Shown: piece by piece, positions 8,481 to 18,600 of the stretch
Layout: every line of letters begins with the position of its first letter
Position numbering within the stretch: the first letter of the stretch is position 1
Translations under genes and position numbers: made by a program
Source of the DNA: UBA6398 sp963660485
Lineage (GTDB): Bacteria > Bacteroidota > Bacteroidia > Bacteroidales > Bacteroidaceae
Length of the DNA stretch: 64,000 nt
Reading direction: 5' to 3'
Assembly (NCBI GenBank): GCA_963660485.1
Contig: CAVKYH010000001.1
Coordinates: 207,360-271,359, forward strand
Notes under the pieces: model-generated
Told to the model about the DNA's origin: nothing
Database searches by the model: none
What the model saw: the letters and a program-made list of their open reading frames with translations, nothing else

Positions 8481-10697
8481 ATGCCCACAACATTTTTCAC
8501 AGACGAAGAACGCTCCCAACTCCTTGAACTGACAAGGAAATTCGCAAGGCTCACCCCCCAGACCATAGACCGTTTCGGCTTTCGCAAAATACGCGATTAT
8601 ATATTGCAGGCCACGAAAAACGGAACGGTGAAGCGCGATGTCTTCGGCTTTAATCCCGTGATTACAGCCTTGGAAACAGCAATTATTCTCGGAGAAGAAA
8701 TGCGGCTCGACGGAACTACGATGACCGGTTGCCTGCTTGCACCGTTTTTTGAGGTGAACTGCGTAGACGCCGACGAGGTGAAAAAAGAATTCGGCAACGA
8801 CATTGCAAGCATTGCCTCGGGGCTGAAAAGAGTGAAAGGACTATATGCCAAGACTCCGGCAGTGGAAACCGAAAATTTCAGAAATCTGCTCGTGAGTTTC
8901 GCAGAAGACATGCGCGTGGTGCTTATCATGACCGCCGACCGCCTTGCTGCAATGCGGCGTATACGCGATGTGGCCGACGAAGACGCGCGCAACCAGGTGG
9001 CAAAAGAGGCTGAGTTTCTCTATGCTCCGATAGCCCACAAATTGGGACTATACAAAATTAAAAGCGAACTCGAGGATTTGGCTGTGAAATACCTTGAACA
9101 CGATGCTTACTACCTGATACGCGAAAAGTTGAACGCTACAAAAAGTGCGCGCGACGCTTATATCGCGAACTTTATCGAACCTATATCACAAAAACTCACT
9201 GCTGCCGGACTGGATTTCCATATAAAAGGACGCACAAAGAGCATTCATTCCATTTGGCAGAAGATGAAACGGCAACATTGCGCATTTGAGGGCGTTTACG
9301 ACCTGTTTGCCATAAGAATTATCATAAACTGTCCCGAAGACAAGGAGAAACTGCAATGCTGGCAGGTATATAGCATAATCACCGACATGTATCAGCCAAA
9401 CCCAAAGCGACTTCGCGACTGGTTGAGCGTGCCCAAAAGCAACGGATATGAGAGCCTGCATATCACAGTGCTCGGCCCGCAAAACAAATGGGTGGAGGTG
9501 CAAATCCGTTCAGAGCGTATGGACACAATTGCAGAGTATGGACTTGCAGCACATTGGCGTTACAAAGGAATAAAAGGCGGAGAAAGCGGAATAGACGAGT
9601 GGATTGGAGAAATAAGGTCAATACTCGAAACCGGCGATGACGTTCATATAATAAACCAGCTCAAACTTGATTTGAAAGACGAGGAGATATATGTGTTCAC
9701 GCCAAAGGGAGATTTATACAAACTACCCGCCGGAGCCACAGTTCTTGACTTTGCCTATCGAATACATACCAATATAGGCAATCGCTGTGTGGGAGCTACT
9801 ATCAACGGGAAGAACTATCCGTTGCGCCATAAACTTGCGAGCGGCGACCAGGTGGAGATAAAACTTTCCAATTCGCAAAGCCCAAACAGCGACTGGCTGA
9901 ACTATGTGGTAACGGCAAGGGCAAAAAGCAAAATAAGGCAGTCGGTTCACGAAAGAGCCATAAAGGAGGGACAGTTCGCCCGCGAAGCATTCGAACGCAA
10001 ACTGAAAAACCACGACATAGCTTGGGACGATTCCATTCTGAGTCATCTTTCAAAGAAATTCGGCTATAAGGAGCAAAGCGAATTCTTCAAGGCAATGGCA
10101 AGCGGAAGCATACAACTAAACGATGCTACCGACCAATATGAATCGATGTACAAGAGCGAACACGAAGCTCCCGATCATTACCAGGCCATAAGCGCTAACG
10201 AATTCAATCTTTCGCAACAGCAAGGCAAAGGGAAAGACAATAATTCGAATTCGGACGTACTTGTTATCGACAGCAACCTGAAAGGCATAGAATATACCCT
10301 TGCAAAATGCTGCAACCCCATATACGGAGACGATGTTTTCGGATTTGTTACCTCGGGAGGCGGCATCAAAATACACCGTTGCAGTTGCCCAAACGCCAAA
10401 ACTCTGAGAGAACGTTACGGATATCGCGTGGTGAAAGCACGCTGGGCGGGAAAAGGTGGCGAGAAATACATCATCACGCTAAAAGTAATAGGTAACGATG
10501 ATATTGGAATAGTAAACAACATGACTTCAATCATCGACAAAGAACAGGATATCCTTCTGCGTTCAATAAGAATAGACACTGCCGACGGACTGTTCTCTGG
10601 AATTCTGACGATATCCACTGGAAGCACCCGAAACGTAGATATTTTGATTAAGAAACTTGGCACCGTGCATGGTGTAAAGAGTGTGGCGCGAATTTGA
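8481..10697 (+). CDS. relA: RelA/SpoT family (p)ppGpp synthetase with degenerate hydrolase domain
   Basis: Makes the stringent-response alarmone (p)ppGpp. The 738 residues carry the usual order: HD-like domain, synthetase (about residues 210-345, KGRTKSIHSIWQKM and SNGYESLHITV), TGS (about 395-455, IYVFTPKGDLYKLP), a Cys-containing segment (CCNPIYGDDV, CSCPNA) and a C-terminal ACT domain. In the hydrolase domain the expected HDxxED motif reads LLAPFFEV near residues 84-91, and LADRLHNMR reads TADRLAAMR, so hydrolysis is probably lost. The synthetase loop reads RLRD, close to the RxKD of bifunctional Rel enzymes rather than the EXDD of proteobacterial RelA. A separate hydrolase-competent homologue should exist elsewhere in the genome. 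Confidence 0.93.
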   Translation: MPTTFFTDEERSQLLELTRKFARLTPQTIDRFGFRKIRDYILQATKNGTVKRDVFGFNPVITALETAIILGEEMRLDGTTMTGCLLAPFFEVNCVDADEVKKEFGNDIASIASGLKRVKGLYAKTPAVETENFRNLLVSFAEDMRVVLIMTADRLAAMRRIRDVADEDARNQVAKEAEFLYAPIAHKLGLYKIKSELEDLAVKYLEHDAYYLIREKLNATKSARDAYIANFIEPISQKLTAAGLDFHIKGRTKSIHSIWQKMKRQHCAFEGVYDLFAIRIIINCPEDKEKLQCWQVYSIITDMYQPNPKRLRDWLSVPKSNGYESLHITVLGPQNKWVEVQIRSERMDTIAEYGLAAHWRYKGIKGGESGIDEWIGEIRSILETGDDVHIINQLKLDLKDEEIYVFTPKGDLYKLPAGATVLDFAYRIHTNIGNRCVGATINGKNYPLRHKLASGDQVEIKLSNSQSPNSDWLNYVVTARAKSKIRQSVHERAIKEGQFAREAFERKLKNHDIAWDDSILSHLSKKFGYKEQSEFFKAMASGSIQLNDATDQYESMYKSEHEAPDHYQAISANEFNLSQQQGKGKDNNSNSDVLVIDSNLKGIEYTLAKCCNPIYGDDVFGFVTSGGGIKIHRCSCPNAKTLRERYGYRVVKARWAGKGGEKYIITLKVIGNDDIGIVNNMTSIIDKEQDILLRSIRIDTADGLFSGILTISTGSTRNVDILIKKLGTVHGVKSVARI

Positions 10698-12898
10698 AAC
10701 GACTTGCATTACTCTTGTTCTTGTTGTGCTCCGCCTTTGTCAGGCCTGGAGTTGCCGATAGCCGTGCACAAACAATACAAGACCATGCCAACGGAAACGA
10801 TATACCGAATGCCGATTCCATAATGGCCCGCACTTTTCAATACCAACAGGAGCGGAATCTGCATATCGGACATATTAAATCGCAGGTATATACCAAATTC
10901 CACATCAACACAGACATTCACAACGTGTTGCTGCGCATTATTCCCAACACCATACATATAAGCAAAGGCAAGAACCATTATTTCGGCGAAAGCATGGCGT
11001 TGCTCGAATACTCCGACATAGGAGTGGCAAACCGAAAGGTTTTGGCTTTTCACAGTACGCTGCGGCGGCTGAAAGAACTTCGAGACGTTTACATGACCAA
11101 CGTTTCCGTGCAGGTTTACTCGCCTTACATGATAAGCAACAAGCTGCTGTCGCCGTTCAACAGGGTTAACCGCAAATATTACAGCTATAGCGTTGATACT
11201 ACAAAGGCGGCGCCGCAAAATGGAATGGTTTGGGTTGCGTTTGCTCCGCGTAACCAAAATTCTCTTCTTATCAACGGGTGCGCTTTGATTGACGTGAGCA
11301 CGGGGCAACTCGATTCCGTGAGGTTCAAAGCCGTTTACGACAATCTTATGCACTGTGATGTCCGATTCAAATTGGGGAAAGACGGTATTTGCTCGCTGCT
11401 TGCCGAAAAGGTTGACTTTGACGCGCGTTACAAGTTTGCAGGAAACAAAATACATATTGCCGCAGAGGCGAGACTGAACCATATCGAAACCGACGAAAGG
11501 CATTATGCTGACTCTTTGCGCCGGGTGAAGGGGAACGACAAATACAACATAACGCGGCTTAACTTGCTTTCGCCTGAATCGGGCGGCATTGTGCGCTCGC
11601 GGGATTACTTCAACTACTCGCGCCCCGTGCCTTTGACCGAAGAGGAAGACTCGTTGTTGCGACCGCGGGAGAAGCCGGTGAAAGTTGACAGCATCGTGGA
11701 GAACGGCAAAAGCATTGTAGAACTTAGTGCAGACGCTTTTGAAGATGTGTTTCTCGACCGGCACAATTTGAAGCTGTTCAACAATCGCGCGCAGATATCT
11801 ATTCCTCCCATTCTTTCGCTTTCTATGCTGCAATGGTCGGGCAGTCGGGGATTCTCGATACAGAAACGGTTTAAGTTCTCGCTGCAAACCGAAAGCGGAG
11901 TGTCGGTAAACATGCGCCCCAAGGTGGGATACAATTTCAAGCAAAAGATTCTGTATTGGGAAGTGCCGCTCAACATGCGCCTTTTCCCCAAGAAGAACGG
12001 CGGCTTTGCCTTGACGTTCGGAAACGGCAACAAAATATACAGCAGCCTTCAGGCAAAGGAGGTGAGGGAACAGTTGAAACAATTCAGCAACTACGACTCT
12101 TTGCTTTACGTATTCAACAAATACAGTTTCAACTACTACAAGGACCTCTTTGTGCGGAGCTTGTTTTCGATTTCTCCCAAGTGTGGTATGGATTTGGAGG
12201 TGGGAATGGTGTTTCACCAACGCAAGCCTACCAACTGGAACAAGGAGGCGGAGCTTGGAGGTATGCGCAAGTATTACAAGAGTCTCGCGCCGCATGTGGA
12301 GATGACCTATACGCCCGGAATGTATTACTACGAGAGCAGGCATGGCAAAGTGCCGTTGCATTCGCATTGCCCCACATTTCGAGGGTCGTATGAGCGAGGA
12401 GTAGATTGGCTGGACTGCAACAACAGGTATGAAAAGATGGAGTTCGACTGCTCCCACCGCATTGACATTGGAAAGCTGAGCTCGCTGTATCTGCGCGGCG
12501 GCTGCGGTTTCTTTACCAATCGCAAGGAAATGTATTTCGTTGACTACGACAATTTCCTGTTTCACGATATGCCTGCCGGCTGGGACGATGACATGACGGG
12601 CGAGTTTCATTTGCTCGACCGCCGTTTCTACAACGAGTCAAACTATTACGTTTTGCTCGGAAGTTCATACGACACGCCTATGCTCCTTCTTGGCAAACTG
12701 CCGCTTGTCTCGCGTGCCATAACGCGTGAGCGGATTTACTTCAATGCCGTATGCCTGCATGCCCTCAACCCTTATGTGGAAGGCGGATACGGCGTGGCCA
12801 CTTCCATGTTTGACGGCGCATTGTTTGTAGGGGCAGGAAACGGAACTGGATTTAAGTTCGGAGCAAAAATATCCCTCAGATTTTTCGACAAATGGTAG
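10694..12898 (+). CDS. DUF5686-like outer-membrane protein
   Basis: A 734-residue exported protein. The proposed start is a TTG at 10694 overlapping the rel stop codon; it gives a good signal peptide (KRLALLLFLLCSAFV). The next in-frame Met, about 43 codons on, would remove that signal. The middle has ITRLNLLSPESGG and a region rich in alternating strands. The C-terminal part (RNYY, GMYYYESRHGK, KISLRFFDKW) looks like an outer-membrane beta-barrel ending in an aromatic residue. It resembles DUF5686 proteins without the usual N-terminal carboxypeptidase-like domain. The function is unknown. The 4-base overlap suggests translational coupling to rel. Confidence 0.7.
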   Translation: MKRLALLLFLLCSAFVRPGVADSRAQTIQDHANGNDIPNADSIMARTFQYQQERNLHIGHIKSQVYTKFHINTDIHNVLLRIIPNTIHISKGKNHYFGESMALLEYSDIGVANRKVLAFHSTLRRLKELRDVYMTNVSVQVYSPYMISNKLLSPFNRVNRKYYSYSVDTTKAAPQNGMVWVAFAPRNQNSLLINGCALIDVSTGQLDSVRFKAVYDNLMHCDVRFKLGKDGICSLLAEKVDFDARYKFAGNKIHIAAEARLNHIETDERHYADSLRRVKGNDKYNITRLNLLSPESGGIVRSRDYFNYSRPVPLTEEEDSLLRPREKPVKVDSIVENGKSIVELSADAFEDVFLDRHNLKLFNNRAQISIPPILSLSMLQWSGSRGFSIQKRFKFSLQTESGVSVNMRPKVGYNFKQKILYWEVPLNMRLFPKKNGGFALTFGNGNKIYSSLQAKEVREQLKQFSNYDSLLYVFNKYSFNYYKDLFVRSLFSISPKCGMDLEVGMVFHQRKPTNWNKEAELGGMRKYYKSLAPHVEMTYTPGMYYYESRHGKVPLHSHCPTFRGSYERGVDWLDCNNRYEKMEFDCSHRIDIGKLSSLYLRGGCGFFTNRKEMYFVDYDNFLFHDMPAGWDDDMTGEFHLLDRRFYNESNYYVLLGSSYDTPMLLLGKLPLVSRAITRERIYFNAVCLHALNPYVEGGYGVATSMFDGALFVGAGNGTGFKFGAKISLRFFDKW

Positions 12899-12911
12899 AA
12901 CCATAAAAAAC

Positions 12912-12938
12912 AAGCATATTGTTGAAGCCAATATGCTT
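12912..12938. terminator. Hairpin downstream of the DUF5686-like gene
   Basis: AAGCATATTG and CAATATGCTT pair over a 7-base loop, 14 bases after the stop. There is no long T-run, so termination is only likely, not certain. Confidence 0.45.
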
Positions 12939-12995
12939 TGGGCGAAATATGCTTTCCCTCGTAGAATGTCTCCTTTTTGCGGCATCTCTTTCGTA

Positions 12996-13129
12996 AAGAG
13001 GTCCGACGAGTTTCCCAAGAGGCCCGATGTGTTTTCCCAAAACACCTGATGTGTTTGTCTTACTTCGGCCGAAGTAAGCACGTTGAACGGCCGAAGTAAG
13101 CATGTTGAACGGCCGAAGTAAGACAAACA
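12996..13129. repeat. 22-bp tandem repeat array with inverted ends
   Basis: Three degenerate units of about 21-22 bases (AAGAGGTCCGACGAG..., AAGAGGCCCGATGTG..., AAAACACCTGATGTG...) lead into well-conserved 22-base units of the form GGCCGAAGTAAGCAYGTTGAAC. The first conserved unit starts as a perfect palindrome, CTTACTTCGGCCGAAGTAAG. The outer arms TGTTTGTCTTACTTCGGCCG (13052-13071) and CGGCCGAAGTAAGACAAACA (13110-13129) are exact inverse complements. It lies in a 489-base gap between convergent transcription units. I see no gene in 12899-13387. Confidence 0.85.
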
Positions 13130-13330
13130 GAAGGCAGCAAAAGGGAAAAGAGATGCGTTGAGATGCTTTTTTTCTTAGGTTTTATGGAAATCTTTATCAG
13201 TTGTATTCTCCGCAAGATCAAGCTGGTTTGTGAATAAGATAGGGACAACCGATGAATTCAAGCCCTTGCTGAAAAAATTACATCTGATATAGTTTTCACG
13301 CCAATGGCATAAAGTTTTCACGATAAGAGG

Positions 13331-13365
13331 CAAAAAAAATCCCCGACCAATCAAGGCCGGAGATT
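13331..13365 (-). terminator. Terminator after lpxA
   Basis: The minus-strand RNA forms AAUCUCCGGCC / GGUCGGGGAUU with two G-U pairs and a 6-base loop, followed by eight U. It ends the RND-lpxA transcript. Confidence 0.85.
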
Positions 13366-13387
13366 TATCAATGCTATTTCCGTGAAA

Positions 13388-14173
13388 TCAGTATTCGGCT
13401 TGTATAATGCCGCGTTTTGAATTGCTGATAAACTTCACGATATTGGTGATTTCTTCGCTTTGCGGAATTTGCTCCTTGATCTTCATCACAGCATCTTCCA
13501 CACTTGTATCGCCATTGAACACAAGGCGATAGGCATTGGCAATGTGGCGCAGTATACGTTCGCTGATGTTTTTGCAGTCAGCCAGGATTCCCGCGTTCAC
13601 CCCGTGGTATACCACAGGATTTCCACTCGTGATGATATAGGGCGGCACGTCTTTCTGCACACGGCAACCGCTCTGAATGAGCGAGAGGCGGCCTATGCGG
13701 TTACCCTCGTGCACCACAACAAGATTAGAGAGAATGGCTTCGCTCTCAATCGTAGTGTTGCCCGCAACGATAGAGGCAATGCCAATCACAGTGTTGTCGT
13801 GTATGTCAGCGTCGTGGCAGATATGCACTTTCTCCATAATATGGTTTCCGTTGCCAATGCGGGTAGCGCCGTCGGCATGAGTGCCGCGCGCTATGACCAC
13901 ATTCTCGCGGATATCGTTGTTGTCGCCGATAATCAAACTGCTTTCCTCGCCTGTGTATCTGAAATCCTGCGGATCAACACCGAGAATGGCGTGTCCGTGA
14001 ATGCGGTTTCCCTTACCCACAGTAGTGCCTTTGAGCACACCGGCATAGGGCATAATAACGCAATCGTCCCCAATTTCCACACCCTCGCCGATAAAGGCGA
14101 ACGGCATTATTTCTACATTGTTCCCAATCTTAGCCGTGGGATCTACATATGCATGCTTACTTATCATGGTCAA
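13388..14173 (-). CDS. lpxA: LpxA-like UDP-N-acetylglucosamine acyltransferase
   Basis: Predicted left-handed beta-helix acyltransferase of the LpxA family, which starts lipid A synthesis by acylating UDP-GlcNAc. The 261 residues match the usual length. Hexapeptide repeats fill residues 8-190 (PTAKIGNNVEI, GNRIHGHAILGVDPQDF, DIRENVVIARGT). The His of VHICHDADI at about residue 120 corresponds to the catalytic His of LpxA. The sequence departs from canonical LpxA after that point (LSNLVVVHEGNRIGR). It sits alone behind an RND efflux operon rather than in an lpxC-fabZ cluster. It may therefore be the second LpxA paralogue seen in some Bacteroidales, with an altered substrate or chain length. 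It starts 12 bases after the efflux gene's stop. Confidence 0.8.
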   Translation of the reverse strand: MTMISKHAYVDPTAKIGNNVEIMPFAFIGEGVEIGDDCVIMPYAGVLKGTTVGKGNRIHGHAILGVDPQDFRYTGEESSLIIGDNNDIRENVVIARGTHADGATRIGNGNHIMEKVHICHDADIHDNTVIGIASIVAGNTTIESEAILSNLVVVHEGNRIGRLSLIQSGCRVQKDVPPYIITSGNPVVYHGVNAGILADCKNISERILRHIANAYRLVFNGDTSVEDAVMKIKEQIPQSEEITNIVKFISNSKRGIIQAEY

Positions 14174-14185
14174 TGGTTTTTATGA

Positions 14186-15604
14186 TTAGTATCTTCCGCC
14201 TCCCAATGCTGCGTAGAGATTCACTGCAGCTTGAAGTTTGGAATAGTTGTCGTTAATAAGCGTGAGCTGGGCATTGAGCAACGACATTTCAGCCGTCAAC
14301 TTCTCGAGATAAGTAGTGGAACGGTCGAATTTGAAAAGCTCGTTGGTCTGGTCGCGGGTCTTCTCAAGCGATTTCACCTGCTCCTGACAAATGTTGGCCT
14401 GCTCACACGCCGCCTTATAGGAATAAAGCGCATTGCTCACCTCGGTGCCTGCATTCAGAATGGTTTGCTCAAATGTGTTTTGCGCCGTGCGCTGTTGCGA
14501 TTGCGCAATCTTAAGTTGAGCCGTAAGTTTCCCCTGCATAAACAACGGCTGGGTTAATTGTCCGATGAGGGTAGTAAGAATCTTGCCCGGATTGACAATC
14601 ATTCCGTTGCTGTTGGTCCAACCAGCCTGCCCTGTTATCGTTAGTTGCGGATAGAATGCGGAATATGCAGCGTTTGTGGCATAGAAAGCCTGGCGCAAAG
14701 AATATTCGGCAGCCTTGACATCAGGACGGTTTGAAAGCAACTGTACAGGCACTCCCGCCGACATGTTGGCCGGCATTTGCTGCGCAGCAAGAGTGGAACG
14801 CGTGATAGCATGCGGTTGCTCGCGAAGTATCTTGCAGAGAGAGTTCTCTGTTTCCCGTATGCTTTGCTGCAAAGCAGGAATGGTAGCTTTAATCTGCAAA
14901 TTGTTTGCTTTGCTTTGTTCTACCGACGCCATATTGGTCATGGCAGCTTTCTGCATAGCCTCCATTGCTTCTACGTTCTTATCCCACAACTCAGAAGTCT
15001 CGCGCGTTGTGTGCAATTGCTCGTCAAGCATGAGAAGAGTATAGTAGAGATTGGCAACGTTGGAGATAATCTGCGTTTGTACCGACTGCTTGTAGGCACT
15101 ACTTTGCATAAGCACAGACTTGGCCTGCTCCTTTGCATTGCGAATACTTCCAAACAAATCCAACTGCCAGGACGCAACAACAGGCACACTATATGTTTTA
15201 ACCGCTTTGCCGCCATCAAAACTGCTCAACGTTCCCTGGGCATTCAAACTCAAAGACGGCAGATAGGCAAGTTTGGCTGCTTTAAGCGAAGCCTGCGCTT
15301 GTTCCACTGTTTCTTCAGCATTCTTCAAATCTGTATTGTTTTGCAGCGCCTTTTCTATCAAACTTTGCAGATTTGCATCTGTGAAGACTTGACGCCAAGG
15401 CATATTGCCAAAGTTTATTGTATCGCTTGTCAGAATGCCTGTGCTGCTTACAGTGTCGCGATACAAGGCATTTGTGGGCAAGTTCTCCGAACGCTCGTAG
15501 TTGGAGTAGATTCTACAACTTACAAGGGTTACGGCAGCAAGCAACAACATTGAAGTGTTGCTTGCTATCCTTTTTATATTTGTTGTCATTATCATTTTGC
15601 TCAT
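14186..15604 (-). CDS. RND efflux outer-membrane factor (TolC/NodT type lipoprotein)
   Basis: Outer-membrane exit duct of the tripartite pump encoded here. The 472-residue protein begins with a lipoprotein signal (LLAAVTLVSC, Cys near residue 30), typical of NodT/OprM-type factors. Two long helical halves follow with the TolC-type pattern: ALQNNTDLKNAEETVEQA in the first, SNRPDVKAAEYSLRQAFYA in the second. The LLSNRPDV segment is a hallmark of the NodT family. Its ATG overlaps the pump gene's stop as ATGA, indicating translational coupling. The lpxA homologue follows in the same transcript. Confidence 0.94.
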   Translation of the reverse strand: MSKMIMTTNIKRIASNTSMLLLAAVTLVSCRIYSNYERSENLPTNALYRDTVSSTGILTSDTINFGNMPWRQVFTDANLQSLIEKALQNNTDLKNAEETVEQAQASLKAAKLAYLPSLSLNAQGTLSSFDGGKAVKTYSVPVVASWQLDLFGSIRNAKEQAKSVLMQSSAYKQSVQTQIISNVANLYYTLLMLDEQLHTTRETSELWDKNVEAMEAMQKAAMTNMASVEQSKANNLQIKATIPALQQSIRETENSLCKILREQPHAITRSTLAAQQMPANMSAGVPVQLLSNRPDVKAAEYSLRQAFYATNAAYSAFYPQLTITGQAGWTNSNGMIVNPGKILTTLIGQLTQPLFMQGKLTAQLKIAQSQQRTAQNTFEQTILNAGTEVSNALYSYKAACEQANICQEQVKSLEKTRDQTNELFKFDRSTTYLEKLTAEMSLLNAQLTLINDNYSKLQAAVNLYAALGGGRY

Positions 15605-18600
15605 TTTTTAATGGAATATTGTGCGATATCTCCGCTGGCATCACTGTTGTCAATGTCCTCCCAAACCATAGGTTTGACTTTCTCCTGCAGATATTCGAAA
15701 ATAACGAAGAGAGAAGGAACGACAAATATCTGACAAATAACACCGATAAGCATACCGCCTACTGCTGCTGCACCAAGAGAACGGTTACCATTTGCACCAA
15801 CTCCCATGGCAAACATAAGAGGCAGAAGACCGACAATCATTGCAAGAGAGGTCATCATAATAGGTCTCAAACGCGCGCCTGCACCAAGAACAGCCGCCCA
15901 TGTTATACTCATGCCCATCTTGCGTCTTTCAAGCGCGAACTGTGTAATAAGAATTGCATTCTTTGCAAGAAGACCAATAAGCATAATAAGAGAAATCTGT
16001 ACGTAGATGTTGTTGGAAGCAGCTCCCAAGAAAGGCAATATATTATTGGCAAGCCCCAACAATTGTACGAAGATAAAGCTACCTGCAAGTCCGAACGGAA
16101 CGGAAAGAATAACCGCCAATGGCAAGAGGTAACTCTCATATTGGGCACTCAGCAGCAAATAAATAAATGTGATACAAAGCACAAATATAATTGCGGTTGC
16201 ACTACCACTGCTCGATTGTTCCTCACGTGTAATTCCCGAATATTCGTATCCGTAACCGGTTGGCAGATATTTTTCAGCAACTTCTTGTACAGCCTTTATG
16301 GCTTCGCCACTACTATATCCGTCGGCAGGGTTACCGTTTATCGACAAAGAGGTGTACATGTTGAAACGGTTGATACTGCTTGGACCATATACTTTCTTAA
16401 TTGTCATGAATTGGGTAATCGGAGCCATTTCGCTACCATTACGTACTTTTATTTTCTTGAGAGATTCAAGATTGGTACGCTCACTGCGCTCGGCTTGTAC
16501 CATTACACGATAAAGTTTTCCGAATCTATTTAAGTTTGAAGCATACAAACCGCCATAGTATCCCTGCAAAGTTGTAAGAATATCATTAGGAGTAAGTCCT
16601 GCTTTCATACATTCTGCTGCATCTATGTCTATCATGTATTGCGGATAGTTCGGACGGAAAGAAGTTTGGGCCTGCGTAATTTCCGGACGTTCGTTGAGAC
16701 GTTCAATAAAGTCTTGCGCCACTTTGTAGAATGATTCGATAGAACCACCTGTCTTGTCCTGCAAGTTTATTTGGAAACCATTGGAAACACTGTAACCGGT
16801 AATCATAGGAGGACCGAAGAAAAGAACTTGGGCGTCCTTAATTAATTTACGGGCATTCAGATACAGCGTACCAACGACCACACTTGAACTTTCTTTCATG
16901 GAACGTTCGTCCCAATTCTTCAATTTGCAGATAAACGAGCCGGCATTTGAACCTTGACCACCAAGGAAACTGTAACCAGAAATCTGCGTATGGCTTTCTA
17001 CTGCAGGATTTGCGCTAATAAGGCTATCGATTTTTGCCAAAATTTTCTCTGTACGATCCTGTGAAGTTCCTTCCGGCAAGTCAACAGTACCCATTACAGT
17101 TCCCGTATCTTCATTAGGAACGAAACCTGTAGGTGTTACAGCCATAAGAACGAGCAATGCAGCAATACTGATTGCCACGAAACCGAGAGTAAGATACGGA
17201 CGATGGATTTGTTTTAGAACGGCATTTTTGTATTTACCAAGCAATGTGGTATAGGTTGCATTGAACGCCGTATGAAAACGATCTATAAACGACTGCTTTT
17301 TTGCTTTGCCATCGTGAGGTTTCAAGAAAATCGCACACAAAGCCGGGCTAAGAGTCAATGCGTTCAATGCGGACAAACCTATAGCAATAGCCATCGTCAA
17401 ACCGAACTGACGGTAGAAGATACCGGACGTTCCTGATATAAAGCTAACAGGAATAAATACGGCCATCATCACGAGAGTAATCGAAACGATGGACCCTCCG
17501 AGTTCGTGCATTGCGTCTATTGATGCTTTGCGGGCGGACTGATAACCTTGGTCGAGTTTTGCATGCACGCCTTCCACCACAATAATCGCGTCATCGACGA
17601 CTATGGCTATGGCTAAGACTAACGCACTCAATGTAAGAAGGTTGATACTAAATCCGAATATCTTCAAGAAGAAGAACGTACCTATCAATGCAACGGGAAT
17701 TGCTATTGCAGGAATGAGGGTGGAGCGCATATCTTGCAAGAAGATATATACCACGATAAATACAAGTATAAACGCTTCTATCAACGTCTTCAACACCTCG
17801 TGGATTGAGGCAAAAAGGAAGTCGTTCACATTTTGTGCGACATTGATATCGAGTCCTGCGGGAAGATCTTTCTTAGCATCGTCAAGAACTTTGCTGATGT
17901 CTTTAACAACGGTGGTCGCGTTGGAACCTGCTACCTGGAAAGCCATACAAGTTACGCCGGTGTGTCCACTTACTTTGTTGGTAAATGCGTAGGTCAAACG
18001 ACCGAGTTCTACACGTGCGATATCTTTCAGTCTAAGTACCTGGCCGTCTTGGGTAGCACGGATTACGATATTTTCAAACTCGTGTTCGCTCTCCAAACGT
18101 CCGCGATAGCGCAGGGTATATTCGAATGTCTGGTTCTCACGTTCACCAATAGAACCGGGAGCAGCCTCAATGTTCTGCTGTGCGAGCGCATTGGTAACAT
18201 CAGCCGGCATAAGATGATATTGTGCCATGAGTTCCGGCTTAAGCCAAATACGCATCGAGTAGTCAGCACCCATCACAAATGCTTCACCCACGCCGTTTAC
18301 ACGCTGCACCTGGGGAATGATGTTGATCTTGGCGTAGTTCTCAATAAATTTCTGGTCATACTTTCCACTCTTGTCGAATACAGAAAATACCATAAGCATA
18401 CTGTTTTGGCGTTTCATCGTTTCGACACCGACTTTTGTTACTTCGGCGGGAAGAAGACCTTGGGCGGTAGATACTTTATTCTGCACGTTCACGGCAGCCA
18501 TATCGGGATCGGTGCCCTGCTTAAAGGTTATCGTGATTGTTGCAGAGCCGGTATTGGTTGCGGAAGAAGACATATAGTCCATGTTTTCCACACCGTTGAT

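Noticed and set aside
10709..12610. A 633-codon open frame on the minus strand
   Set aside because: It lies wholly opposite the DUF5686-like gene, is rich in His, Arg and Val as antisense frames are, and shows no domain or start signal.
12665..13126. A 153-codon minus-strand frame starting MSYFGRSTCLLRPF
   Set aside because: It begins in the 22-bp tandem repeat and runs into the DUF5686-like gene on the opposite strand. The apparent repeats in the protein come from the DNA repeat.
12996..13129. CRISPR array
   Set aside because: The repeated units follow each other without unique spacers, and no cas gene lies in the window.
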